Shown here one piece after another: positions 10,526 through 22,237 of a stretch of DNA of 64,000 nt. This stretch comes from Nannobrachium achirus. Taxonomy: Eukaryota > Chordata > Actinopteri > Myctophiformes > Myctophidae. The notes under the pieces are model-generated. The model saw only the letters and a list, made by a program, of their open reading frames with translations. It ran no database searches and was not told the origin of the DNA. The stretch's first letter is position 1. The number at the start of each line of letters is the position of its first letter. The DNA is taken from positions 72,530,272 to 72,594,271 of the forward strand of contig OY997641.1 in assembly GCA_963921795.1 (NCBI GenBank). The letters run 5' to 3'. The translations under genes were made by a program, and so were the position numbers.

Positions 10526-11671
10526 ACATAATGGACCTGTCATAATAAGAAAAAAAAAGTTTCATGTAATGTACTTGACGCCTTCTTTCAAAATGATATA
10601 GCGCCCCCCTTTGGCCAATTGGGGTAAGATTGGTTTCAGTGATATTTGGACTAACCCTCTACAGTAGTTCATCATGAAAATTTTACTTTGCATGTATGTT
10701 TTAGAGGCAGAAGAATAATTTGCATAAAACTTGCAATATTGATTGAATTATTAAAAAAGCACGTTTCAATTTTTAAAAAATCCGATCTGACAGATCTTTA
10801 GATATTGGTCCAAAGTTAATGTAAAAAAAGTTCCGTGCACATGATGCTAAAGTTCCGGAATAAAAGCGGGTTTAAGCGTTTTACAAACTGCTCAAAATGG
10901 CGGAAATCGAAGGGCGGATCTTACTTAACAAAGACATAGATGTCTTCTGCTTGAGTCAAGGCACGCGTGTAAGCAAGTTGCATGTCTTGAAACAAAACGA
11001 GGCATGACTTATGACCCTTTAAAGTTTGAGTTTTCAAACGCTTCGTATAGCGCCCCCCTTTGGCCAATTGGAGTAAGATTGCTTTCAGTGATATTTGGAC
11101 TAACCCTCTACATATTTGCCAAATGCCATGAACGTGTCACTTTGCATGTATGATTTAGAGGCAGAAGAATAATTTGCATGAAACTGCATTATACAGTGAA
11201 TTATTAAAAAATAATGTTTCGCTTTAAAAGAAATCCGGAAAGTTCATGTAAAAAAAGTTTCGCGCACGTTACGCGAAAATCCCAGGAGGAGATAGATTTT
11301 GACTGTTTTTCATATAATTCAAAATTGTGGGAGAAGTAAAGGTCAGAGGTCAAAAGTCAGAGCGTAAAAGTTGTTCGGCATGAGGAGACACATAAGTGTA
11401 TACAGGTTTCATTGCTGTACCTGAAACAGGGCATGAGCTACACCTGTTCAAAGTTGGCATTTTTCAAAGGCTTCCTACAGCGCCACCCTTTGGCCGATTG
11501 TTGCGAGCTTCGCGTTTTAGCCGTTTGGCATAGTCCTCTGCCATACTGCCGAGTTTCGTAAAAAGCGACTGCACGGTCTAGCCGCTAGAGAAAAAGTGGC
11601 GGAAGAATAATAATAATGGGAAAGTCCAATATCAATAAGTGGCCATTTGCCACTTCATGGCCTTGGCCACT

Positions 11672-12897
11672 AAATATCAACAAAACATGTTGATATATAC
11701 ATTTTGAATGGATGCTGTAATTCTATTGATCTGTTACAGAGGATTAAATTACTAAGCAGTTTTTTCTTTGAAATTAAATTTTAAGTCTGTTTAAAAAGGA
11801 TGTACTTTACCATTCACTTAGTCAGGGGACTTGATTACTTCATAGACATCTGTGTTGCCTAAAGGTAAACAAGCATTAATTAGGTGCTTATAAATGTTAT
11901 TTCAATTTAATTAATTCCATTAATTCATATTAAAAATAACCAGATGTCAGAAATGTTCTTGACCGATGTGATTGGTTTAAACTGGTTTAAGACTGACCAT
12001 GCTGTAGTGGGCAGTACACATGATCAGTAACTCCACTTTGATTGGTCCTCTGGTCTGCAGCTGAGCCCTGATTGGTGTCCTCATACTCAATGGGCCTGTT
12101 ATTAAAATAAAATAAACATTTATCAGAAATGGCGTAATCAAGATGTAATCTACTGCTGTCATGCATGTTGATGAATAGACAGAGTATTGTACTTACGTGA
12201 TATAATCTGGATCTGTAAATTAAAAACATATTATTTGAATCAAATAAAAACATTTAATATAAGTTATTTGTCAGTATTTTGTCTTCATGTTAAAGCAATA
12301 GGACACTTTATCAGAGGTTTGTTTTGGTTGTTTAACTACCTTATTATATTATTATATATATATAATATATTATTATATGCAATACTCGTTATACCCATTG
12401 GGTGGTTCTGGGAAGTCTTTGTGCAATCACAAACATCTGGGGGGTAGCTCTTCAAGTCTTCATACCCAATCCAATGACACCTAGTACTTTCAAAAATGAA
12501 TAAGAAATACATTTGAGCTGATCAGATTATTTTTCATTGACATCAGCAAAAATCTTGGGCTGCCAGCATTAACAGCCAATAGCCACTTTTCCTAGGTAAA
12601 TTCTAGTCTGCAAGAGCTTATGATTTGTTGTCATATCTCAAGAACTGTTACCATTGGTCATATAACTTGGTGTTCTGTGTTCAGATAACCGAGGCTGTTC
12701 CAATGGCACCATGAACTGTACCATAACAAAAAATAAAAATAAAATTGTAGATCTGCTGCTTTTGTGGACAAACAGCCGGCCATATCTCAAGTTGAGAACG
12801 TAACTGTGCCTTGTATCTTGCATTGCTGGATTCAGCATTCAAATGCCTTTCCAATTTGCATTTTAGCCTTTCATAGGAACAGGGGGGTTTGGTTTTC

Positions 12898-12984
<87 letters not shown>

Positions 12985-13575
12985 GCGTGCGCGTGAAATA
13001 CAAATATTAATATCAGTAATTTAAGACAACAAAAAAGTTAAGACAACCCGGTTTGAGAGTGGTGTCTTCGGATCGGTCTCGTTGAGACGGACGCAATGGC
13101 ACCTTCCTGGTTTACGTAGGACTAAGGGAACTAGAGAAAGGCAAAGGGGAAGTTCTCAAAGAAATATACAGCAAATGTGCTGGGGAATTTGTTGGTTGAA
13201 AAACTGAAACTACGGACAGTTTCCTTGTACTCAGGGGAGTAAGGTGCACCCAGCTGTGCAGTGAATTTGAATGGCAATATTGATGAATATATTTAATGTA
13301 TTGATATATTAAAAATACGATTTTTATGAAAAAGTGAAAAAATGTGAATAAGGGCGCTGCAACGTTGAGGAAGTGACGGCTAAGACGTCCTCAGAATTCC
13401 GAACGCAATGGTGCGCCATTCAACGACGCCGGACGCACCATTCGGCCGGTATCGCACATTCCCCACCGAAAAGAATTAAAGAATAGCATATATGCTGAAT
13501 TTTTAATAACTTCACGGAAAAATTCTTCCATATAAAAATGTTATTTGCATTACGATCGCGTCGTCGAAATACATA
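11672..13575. other. Unit 1 spacer, no gene seen
   Basis: Collinear with 29850-31500 and 60746-62510. It includes TTAA at 11781-11784, the empty site of the Kolobok-like insertion, and a (TA)-rich run at 12340-12378 replacing sequence found in units 2 and 3. No open frame above 88 codons. Confidence 0.6.
12902..12990. repeat. (GT)n microsatellite
   Basis: About 40 GT units ending in GTGCGTGCGCG. The orthologous tracts in units 2 (30933) and 3 (61903) have different lengths. Confidence 0.95.
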
Positions 13576-13738
13576 TGTGGCGGAGAGAGTCGCAGCCCCA
13601 GCCTGAAGCCTCAAAAGTCTAGTATCTGCTCTCATTCCATAGGGATATCCCTTTGGAGTAATGGTTAAGACATTGGACTTTCATGCGGGAGACCTGGGTT
13701 CGAAGCCGGGTGGGGACGTTCGGATCACCTCCGTTACG
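13576..13738 (+). mobile_element. Solo LTR of a miniature LTR retrotransposon (TRIM)
   Basis: A 163-bp copy matching both LTRs at 34174-34547. It begins TGTGGCGGAGAG, ends CTCCGTTACG, and is flanked by the perfect 4-bp duplication CATA (13572-13575 and 13739-13742). It includes a tRNA-like stretch (about 13648-13716) with a perfect B box GGTTCGAAGCC. It sits at the same unit position as the complete element in unit 2, so LTR-LTR recombination after duplication is the simplest history. Confidence 0.8.
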
Positions 13739-14187
13739 CATATAACTTATTTGATTCACTTTGGGAAGTTTGGGGCGTGATAACTGTTATGTTATGTTAT
13801 TGCTACTCATATGTTGTTTTGCATTTTATTGTAGGCCTATTGTCTTTTGTCATTGAAAGTCTCGATGAACTGAATACAAAGGAATGCTTTTTTCTTTTTT
13901 TTCTTTTTTTTTTACAATGTCGTCAATTAAATGAAGTCCCTTCACATCTGTGGGCAAATTACATCCTGCACATAATTCCACATCAAACTCTGCTCTGAGT
14001 CTAATGATCATTACATCCTGATGTGAAAGAAAATGTGTCAAAAGAATAAAACATGACGGTTGTTATGCAGTTCTTTCTTTTTCTTTTTACCCCTTGTTCT
14101 CCCCAATATAGTAGTTATGCCAAATGATTCTTCCCCATACTCATTTCTCTCTTTTCACTGCTGTTGTATCCTACTGACTCACTAGTG
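13739..14187. other. Promoter-distal upstream region, no gene seen
   Basis: Collinear with 34548-34964. T-rich runs near 13886-13915. No coding signal. Confidence 0.55.
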
Positions 14188-14536
14188 CAGGGGTTTTCAA
14201 AGTGGGTGACGGGGCACCCTGGGGTGCCGCGACAGCAGTCCAGGGGTGCAAGATCATTTGATGATATTTGGAATTTACTCCAATTATTACTTAATTAACA
14301 ATATATATTTAGTATAATTTTAAACTTGAAGTAGGCCTACAGAGCAATGTTCAGTCACTTCTAAGTCTTAACCAAAATGGGTATTAGGCCTATCTCACAA
14401 GTCACAACATAATCACTAAAATATGCTATAAACATCAGGTGCTGGGAGTGAAAATTATGAATATAATGTAGGGGTGCCTCGGATGAAAAGAATATTTATA
14501 GGGGTGCCCTGAACCAAAACAGTTTGGGAATCCCTG
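14188..14536. mobile_element. hAT MITE (unit 1 copy)
   Basis: The ends CAGGGGTTTTCAAA and TTTGGGAATCCCTG are inverted and flanked by CACTAGTG at 14180-14187 and 14537-14544 (8 bp, perfect). The orthologous copy at 34965-35297 shows that the insertion predates the duplication. Confidence 0.85.
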
Positions 14537-14632
14537 CACTAGTGAATCAGTCTGTCAGTCATTCAGTGACAGTTACACATCTCCTCCACCAGGGGCGAAA
14601 GGCATTAAAGCAACAGTGTCTGGATCCATTAT

Positions 14633-14680
14633 TGCGCATGCGCTAAACACGTTGATCCGGAAGCCGGATCTTCCGGAAGT
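14633..14680 (+). promoter_or_regulatory. NRF1 + tandem ETS promoter of zinc-finger gene 1
   Basis: TGCGCATGCGC (14633-14643) is a perfect palindromic NRF1-type site. Inverted and tandem CCGGAAG/CTTCCGG ETS-type sites follow at 14657-14680. The block is kept in unit 2 (35395-35442) and sits in a CpG-rich stretch about 370-410 bp before the start codon. The transcription start itself is inferred to lie between 14680 and 15045. Confidence 0.65.
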
Positions 14681-15044
14681 AGAATGTTTCTCGCGTGGCG
14701 TTTCCACAACAAAGGAACCGTTGGTGTTTCATGGTGGTTTTGGGACGCGACCAACAAACCTAAGCATAAAGGTGGTTGCTGGGGGGCAAGGAGCTCCGCT
14801 GTGTTCACTTGGACCGCGCGGAGGTGCCGAAAGTCGGGGGTCGAAGATGTACTATTCTGTCCCTATCAGGACATAACTCGGACGGACTTTGCAACGCTCC
14901 ACACGGAGACTCGCAAGCTTCAGCTCGGCTGCGGTGTCTCACGTGGATCAAGTCCGCTTGAGTGTTGGTGTTTAGTTTCATGGTGGTTGGGACACAGCGC
15001 GTGGTGAAAAGCTTCTCATATTAAAAGGAGTTAAAACGCTTCAA

Positions 15045-18000
15045 ATGGAGTCTGTACGGCTGAAGATAAATGAACACATGACGTCGGTGGGAGTGGAGAT
15101 ATTGTGTGTTTTGGAAAAGCAACAAAGTGTTGATGTTTGTCGCGTGAAGCTCGATGTCAGAGTGTTTGTGTTGGAGCGCCTCCGTGCGGCCGCAGAGGTC
15201 ATGTGCAACCTCTTCCAGAGAGAGATGGAGACACTACACAACACCCAACTACACACTGCAGGTATGTCTGTTACACACACAACACCACACTACACACTGC
15301 AGGTATGTCTGTTACACACACAACACCACACTACACACTGCAGGTATGTCTGTTACACACCCATCACCCAACTACACACTGCAGTGTCTGTTACACTTAA
15401 ACATACCTGTCTCGGAAGCTTAATTTCAAATATAAAGTGCTTATTCCATGGCCATAGATGTTGCAATTCTCTTCGGGTGGGTACAAGTAACCGTATCTTC
15501 AGTAGTGTTCAATGAAAATGCATTTTAATCTGAATGGTGGCCATTTTTGGCGTATTTCCTCCATTATGTTTCAACTACAAAATCCAGTTGGGGGTTGTTT
15601 CGAGGTCCCAGTAGACAGAGGCTAACCTGCCGACGCGAGTGAATGCTAACCTGCTCATGCAGGTGAATGCTAACCCAAAGCCTAAACCCTAACATTAAGC
15701 TTAAACCTAACCCCTACCCTTACCCTAACCATAACCCCTACCCTTACCCTAACCAGACTACTGGGACCTCGAAACAATAGAAATAACAAGATTCTGCCTT
15801 TGGTTGGGCAGGTGTACGGCACTCTGAAATGGCCACTCTTTATTGAAAGATACGGAAGGTAAGGGCAGCAGTGGCTTGATTGATTGATTGAAGAATTTAT
15901 TAGAAGTTTGCAATAGAAAAAAGTACAGTTTCATGACAGTACAAATCACTGGTACAAGGTCAACTAAAAGGAGATCCTAGAAAGCCGAGGCTTATTTCCA
16001 CAGGAATCACACTTTAAGTATCTCATATAACATTGAAAGACAGACGGATAGAACATAGTACTTTATCTAGGATAATATCAGTTTCAAAAGCATAACATCA
16101 AATACAAAGGCAGAAAAAGAGAAGAAAAAAAAAAGGGGGGGGGGGGAGCACGGGGGCTTAGTCTATTTACAAGTCACGGGTAGCAGCTGTCTGAAGGTGA
16201 CTTTTCATACCAATTTTGAAGGAGGCTAGGGATTTGCTCTCCTTTAGGGCTTGTGGAAGGGCGTTCCACATGTTGATGGTGTAGCAGGAGAACGAGTTAG
16301 AGCCTTGTTTAGTGTTAAATCTACGTTGATGATGATTAGTGGAGCTGCCTCTGGTGTTGTGATCGTGAACATCCTTGACCTTTAAGAAGTAGTTTGTCAG
16401 GTACATGGGAATCTTGGAGGTGTAGTGTATCTTGTACACCAGGCCCATTGCAAGATGCTGTACTCTGTCAGCTACTTTGAGCCATCCCACGCTTTCGTGG
16501 TGATGATCGGTAAGGTGGGTCTGAGGAGGGAGACCAAGCACAACCCTAATTAGTTTGTTTTGGGCTGTTTGGAGCTTTAACTTTAAGGCAGCTGGGGCGT
16601 CGCGATACCAGACAAGGACTCCGTAATCAATGAGGGGCCCAATAAGAGCACCTCCTAGTGTCTTTCGGGATTTAATATTGATCAGCGGGGCAACCCTTTG
16701 CAAGAAGCGAATTCGTTGGTTGACTTTATTGATTACCTTGGTGGTCATTTTTTCACTGGATAGGTTAGCCTCCAGGATGCAACCCAGGTAGCAGATGTAG
16801 TTTTTTTCTTTCTATCACAGTGTCACCTACTTCAATTGTGAAGTTCTCAACTAGGCTAAGTTTCTGACTAGATCCAAAGAGGATACATTCAGTTTTGCCT
16901 AGGTGAATTGAGAGTCTGTTGTCATTGAGCCAGGTGCAGATCCTGTTAAGTTCACAGTTAAGGGCCTTTTCAACCTGCGATATGTCTGCCTGAGACTAAG
17001 AGAGCCGAGTCGTCCGCGAACAGAAACAGATTGCAGTCACAAGCAGATGACATGTCGTTTTATATTAAGAACAAGGGGCTCAGGGGTAGAGAAACAGTCA
17101 TTAGAACACAGAGTCATTAGAACACAGAGGGTTCCCGAAGGATTCCCAGTTTGATCCCGGACTCCCTCAGAGTTGGTGTTGAAGAGTCCTTGAGCAAGAA
17201 CCCCAGGTTGCTCCCGATGAGCAGGTTGGTGCCTTGAATGGGTGAATGTAAATCTATGTAAAGCGCTTTGGATAAAGTCGCTATATAAATGCACCATTTA
17301 CCATTTAAGGGTACTTCTGCGGGCCTGAAGAGAATTGTAGAATCAGTGGTCATCGAGTAAGCACTTTATATTTCATATATTTATATTTATAGATCAGGCT
17401 TTTGCTGTGGTAGCCTATATCCCTACTCTCTCTCTCATAATGTTCATAGGGCTCAATAGTGGGCACGTTTGTCCCACTACAACCAGACAGGTTAAAAGTA
17501 TCAATTTCAGACATATATTTCCAACAACCTATTGAAAAAAATATATATAATAATAAAAAAGCTGAAACTACCGAACGAAACCACTTTGCACAGTGAAATC
17601 GATGGTTAGTTAATCGAAGGATAGTCGCTCAGTCGTAAGTTGTAACTCATGACATGAGTTTTGTTTGTAGTAGTCCCATACATACATCATTGTGTTCATG
17701 CTTAGCTGCACACTTCTCAAAATGAAAATCAAAACATATCGGGCGAGACTGATTCATCAACAAAAGAAGTCATGCCCATATGGGCTGTCCAGATATGGGC
17801 ATGAAAGGGACAAGGACTGACAGATATGTATGGTCATATCAGTTGGATTGGCGGTGCGACAGAGGTGGGAGTGCTCCATTGTGGCCCAAACTCTTGACCT
17901 ATAGCAACGAAAATAGCTTACATCAGGATGGGGACAATTAATTTATCTCTTAGAACAAGTAGTGACTGATCCTTTCAACTGAACAAAAGTACAAAACATA

Positions 18001-21000
18001 CTAAACGTCTATAGTTGTCTCCACCAGCCGAAGGCATGGGGGAGAGTATGTTTTCCCCTTTGTCCGTTGGCCTGGTCGCTGCCAAAGTGAGCAAACACAT
18101 TCCCTGGATGCCAATCTAGAACCTCTGCCCCACATTTTTCAAATGGGCCTTTTCTAGCGCCACCTAGTGGCCGATGTTCACAAAAAACATTTCTGTGCGC
18201 TACTCTTACAGATTTTGTCCAAAAATCCTCGGTAGGCAGTATCTCGACAGTCATGTGATCGACACGGATCTGTCCGATTTTGCATATTCCATCCTGATTG
18301 GCTAAGATTGGCTTACAAAGTTTGTAGGATTGAGCCGTTTTGAACAAAATGCCTCAAATCACAAATGCAAAGTGCAATTATCATGAAATCGCGCACACAC
18401 GTTCCCACTAGGCCGAGGAAGAAATGCCACTTATTTCTTTTTAAATCAGCCTCATGGTGGCGCTATAACAGGCCGATTTGTGGTTTTACATATAACTCCA
18501 CCGATCAGTTTCAAACTTTGTAAGCGCACTCCCTAGAGGCTAAGGATAAACCTTTGCCACATTTTTGGATATTACTCCTTGAGATTTTATCCAAAAATCA
18601 CGCAAATCGGTACACAGTAACTCTATAGTCATGTGATCAAGTTCGATCCGTCTGATATTTCATATTCCATCCTGATTGGCTAATATTAGCTTCCAAAGTT
18701 TGCAGGATTGCTCCGTTTTTGAACAAAATGCCTCAAATCATCAACGCAGCTTGCAATTACCATAAAATTTGCCACACATATTCCCACTAGGTCAAGGTGC
18801 AAATGCTACCTTTTTCACATTGGCCTGTTATAGCGCCACCAGCAGGTAGACTTTAGAAACACAATGCTTCAAATCATGCAGCATCCAATTGCTATGAAAG
18901 ATCTAAGGTGAAGAACATATGCCACCCTTTTTACATTGGCCTATTATACAGTAGCACCACCAGGACGCACAGCCTGGTGGAGACCTGTGCTCGGAAGAGC
19001 ACTGCTTCTAGTTAGATTTGATTATGTCATGGTATAATATACGGTTGCTGCATGGTAACCAAAAGTTCTTTCTACTGGTGATTTCCACAGAGCACCACAG
19101 GGAGAGGTCTTCAGAGTCTAGAGAGACGGCCTCCCAAACATATTCAACGTTGTCAGAGGAACAGCGAGAGATGGACAAGGGACGTGGACTGTTGGATGCA
19201 ACGATGCAACCTGTAGTGAAGTTGTACAGGATAGGTATGTAGTGTTTTATTTACTTTACAACCTGTAGTAAAGTTGTACAGGATAGGTATGTACTGTTTT
19301 ATTTAATGTGGTTTAATCCTGTAGTAATGTTGTACAGGATAGGTTTGTAGTGTGTTAATGAATACAAGAATTCAAGCCCAAAACACGCTTGCCCCGTGTC
19401 AAATGCTGGCGATATTGCAACGTGCGGCACCAGGTATTCCTAAAAGCAACCTCTATGTCTTAACTTATTCCTAAACTTAACCTTAGTAAAACTAGGTCTA
19501 AACCAAACCTTATTCTTAAACCTAACTTCAGTAAAACTATGCTTAAACCTAACCTTCTTCCTAAACCTCTGAAAACTATTCCTTCTGTGGAAAAAATGGG
19601 AGTATGTTTTGGGTTGAGCTTTCCGGTTACCCTTAATTCTTATGACAATTATTATTATTATTATGAGAGTGTACAAATGTAACCAAATGGACCCTTACGG
19701 GTTGATCTGGTTCCATTTGTACACTCCCAGAGTTAAACACCCGTAAGGGACCATTTGGAAGAGAGACTTGTATTCGAATCGAATATTCGAAGCTTCGTTC
19801 GAAGGCACGGTATTCGAATTTAAAAAAGAAATTCGAATAATCGTCCGTTTGTCCTTTGGGGGGGGCGCGTGCCTTAGCTTGCGCCTCGCTCCACTCTAGC
19901 GTGATAGCGGCACCCCCTTCTCATACACGTGTTAACATTAATAACTAGCCAACAACAACAAGAGCAAGCATGAAGCCATCAGAATGGTCGCCGATGAAGA
20001 AAAGAAAAGACAGCGCGCTGTCACATATAACCGCGTGCATGGGTGTTGCACCGACTTTGGTTTGGCGGAGAAATGTGTGACACCAATGTCTGAGCAACAT
20101 CACCCAATGTAACTATGCGCAGTGATGGGCAGTACAAGTAGCGACGCTACATAGCTTAACTAAATTCTTCAGTAGCGTCACGGTAGCGCCGCTCGTTTTG
20201 AACCAATAGCTTTTAGAGCTATTTTTAGACCCCAGTAGTGACGTAGCGTCCACCAAACGCTACACGTTACTAATAAAGGTTGTGCGCAAAAAAATCCCCG
20301 GAGAAAAGCCATGGTACAGCCTGTGCACATGAATCACAGCTCGTTTTATACTTCTATAGTACAGCGGTGTCATTTGCAAAAAAGGACTATCAAGCTATCA
20401 ACGTGTCTCGGCTCGGCAGGTTGTTCGCTTGAAGATTGGACCCCCCCCCCCCCCCATTCCCGCAAGGTTCCCATTGACACTGTGAAGAAAGCCTATCCCC
20501 CCCACACCCCCTCATGCGCTTCCCACCCTCCCACCCTCAAACACCTGTTGTTGTGTCTTCTGGACTGTTCCAGCCAAGGATGTCTCATAGCCCAAACATC
20601 GCGGAGAGACAATTATCGCACTGACACCAGCGGAAAAGACATTCTGACCTAGGCTGCTATCTGGAAGCCTCTACACAGACTCACGCTAACACAAACATGA
20701 CTCCCAGACGTACACGCATGCACACACACAACCATACACCCGCCTTTCAACCCCCCCCCCCCCCCCCCACGTTTTGTCAGGGCCCTTTTTTCCCCTCTCC
20801 CACGCAGTTCCTCCCAAACCTGGAGGCGCAGTATGGAAGCAGAGTTTTTTATCGCCCAAAATTCCTGCAAACCCCCCCCCCCCTCACCCCCACGCAAAGC
20901 TTGCACCCCCCCTCTCTCACAACTCTTTCTTCCCCTCCTGTGTTCTTGTTCGTCAACCTGTTTTGGTTTTCCTTATGTCTGTTGTTTTTTTGTTTGTTTT

Positions 21001-22194
21001 TGTTTGTTTTGTTTTTGTCTTCATGTGGGGACTACGGATGAAATTTAGCATTCTTGCTAATTCCGGTGTATTTACATTGCATTCATGTAGTGTTCATTAA
21101 TATGCATTGTCCCGTCTAAATAAACAAATAAATAAATAAATAAATACCCTTGCTTCCATGGCTCCTCCCCAATAGCAAGAAGTCACTGCTCTCATTCTGC
21201 ACCGGTGCACTCACTGCACACAGAGAGACACGGAGAGACGGAGGGGATATGGAACTAAACATACACAGTGAAACTAAAGTTATTTGCAACGTTTGCAATG
21301 TTAGAACTTCACTCGTTATAACTTTAACCAAATGCGGGTGAAACAGTGAAGGGGACACCGCACCGCATGTAGAGTGCACGGAACGTCGGACTCGGACTGG
21401 ACATACCTCGCATATCGATCAAAAACAACCATTCGCACCTCGTTTAAAAAGCGTGCCTCAACGACGTGAATTAACATAAGAATGAGCCATCAGCTGGATG
21501 CATATTGCATATCTGATCCATTGTGTGACCTGCTAAATTAGTGCTAAAGGTTCTGTTCTGTCTAAAGCAGAGATGGAAAAAGTACTCACAATTTGTACTT
21601 AGTAAAAGTATCAATACGTCGCTGTAGATGTACCCCATTACAAGCGAATGTCCAGAATTCAAAATGTACTCGAGTAAAAGTATGAAAGTATTGGCATCAA
21701 AATGTAGGTCTACTTAAAGTACCAAAAGTAAAAGTAGGCTACTAAATGTTTGAAAATAACCAAGGAAGGTATAAAATAGGGCTAAAGTGGAATAATGTAG
21801 TCTATATTTTATAATATAATCTTTCATAGCTGTAAAGTAACTAGTAACTAAGTTTTCAAATAATTGTAGTAGAGTAAAAGTACAATATTTGGATTTGAGA
21901 TGTAGTGAGTAGAAGTAAAAGTACTGAAAACTGGAAATACTCTGGAAATACTCAAGTGATGTACAGAAACCTCAAAATTGTACTTAGTGTAAGTAGGCCT
22001 ACAGTAAATCTACTTTACTTTACACCACTGGTCCGAAGTAGTCAAAGTAGAACGTTACACTCAACTCACCATCTATCTGCACTACAGTACAAAATGATTG
22101 TATAACATGAATCAATTCAAATGAGAATGTTACAATACTGACTGACTGACTGACTGACTGACTGACTGACTGACTGACTGACTGACTGACTGAC

Positions 22195-22237
<43 letters not shown>

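Larger units (their letters stand above)
8804..11671. mobile_element. 2.9-kb unclassified teleost repeat with 5-bp flanking duplication
   Basis: It is absent from unit 3 (55400-55440) and flanked by AAATA at 8799-8803 and 11672-11676. It begins TAGCTGCAAGCAGCGAT and ends in the palindromic AGTGGCC...GGCCACT region. Many TATAGCGCC(A/C)CC blocks recur (near 9080, 9380, 10600, 11046 and 11480). I recognise this sequence type as a common fish repeat but cannot assign a class. No terminal inverted repeat and no long open frame. The sequence near 8893-8930 matches the end of 18019-19008 in inverse. Confidence 0.6.
15861..17312 (+). mobile_element. tRNA-derived SINE with LINE-type tail, interrupted
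   Basis: GGCAGCAGTGGCT (15861) continues after a LINE insert at 17078 with CAGGGGTAGAG, giving an A-box-like head. A B-box-like AGTTTGATCCC and a long tail follow (GTAAAGCGCTTTGGATAAAG, then CATTTACC). The unit 2 copy lies at 40612-41077. Confidence 0.65.

Noticed and set aside
8804-11671. Helitron interpretation
   Set aside because: No TC start, no CTRR end with 3' hairpin, and a 5-bp flanking duplication is present.
13648-13716. Working tRNA gene (Glu-like) in the LTR
   Set aside because: The B box is perfect but the T and anticodon stems do not pair properly, and all three copies lie inside LTRs.
15045-15515. Read-through of exon 1 as a 156-codon single-exon gene
   Set aside because: The continuation translates the donor minisatellite; the spliced model restores a conserved N-terminus in both paralogues.
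15662-15755. Telomere-like CCCTAA run
   Set aside because: The motifs are irregular and short, mixed with CCCTTACC; a common intronic simple repeat, not a telomere.
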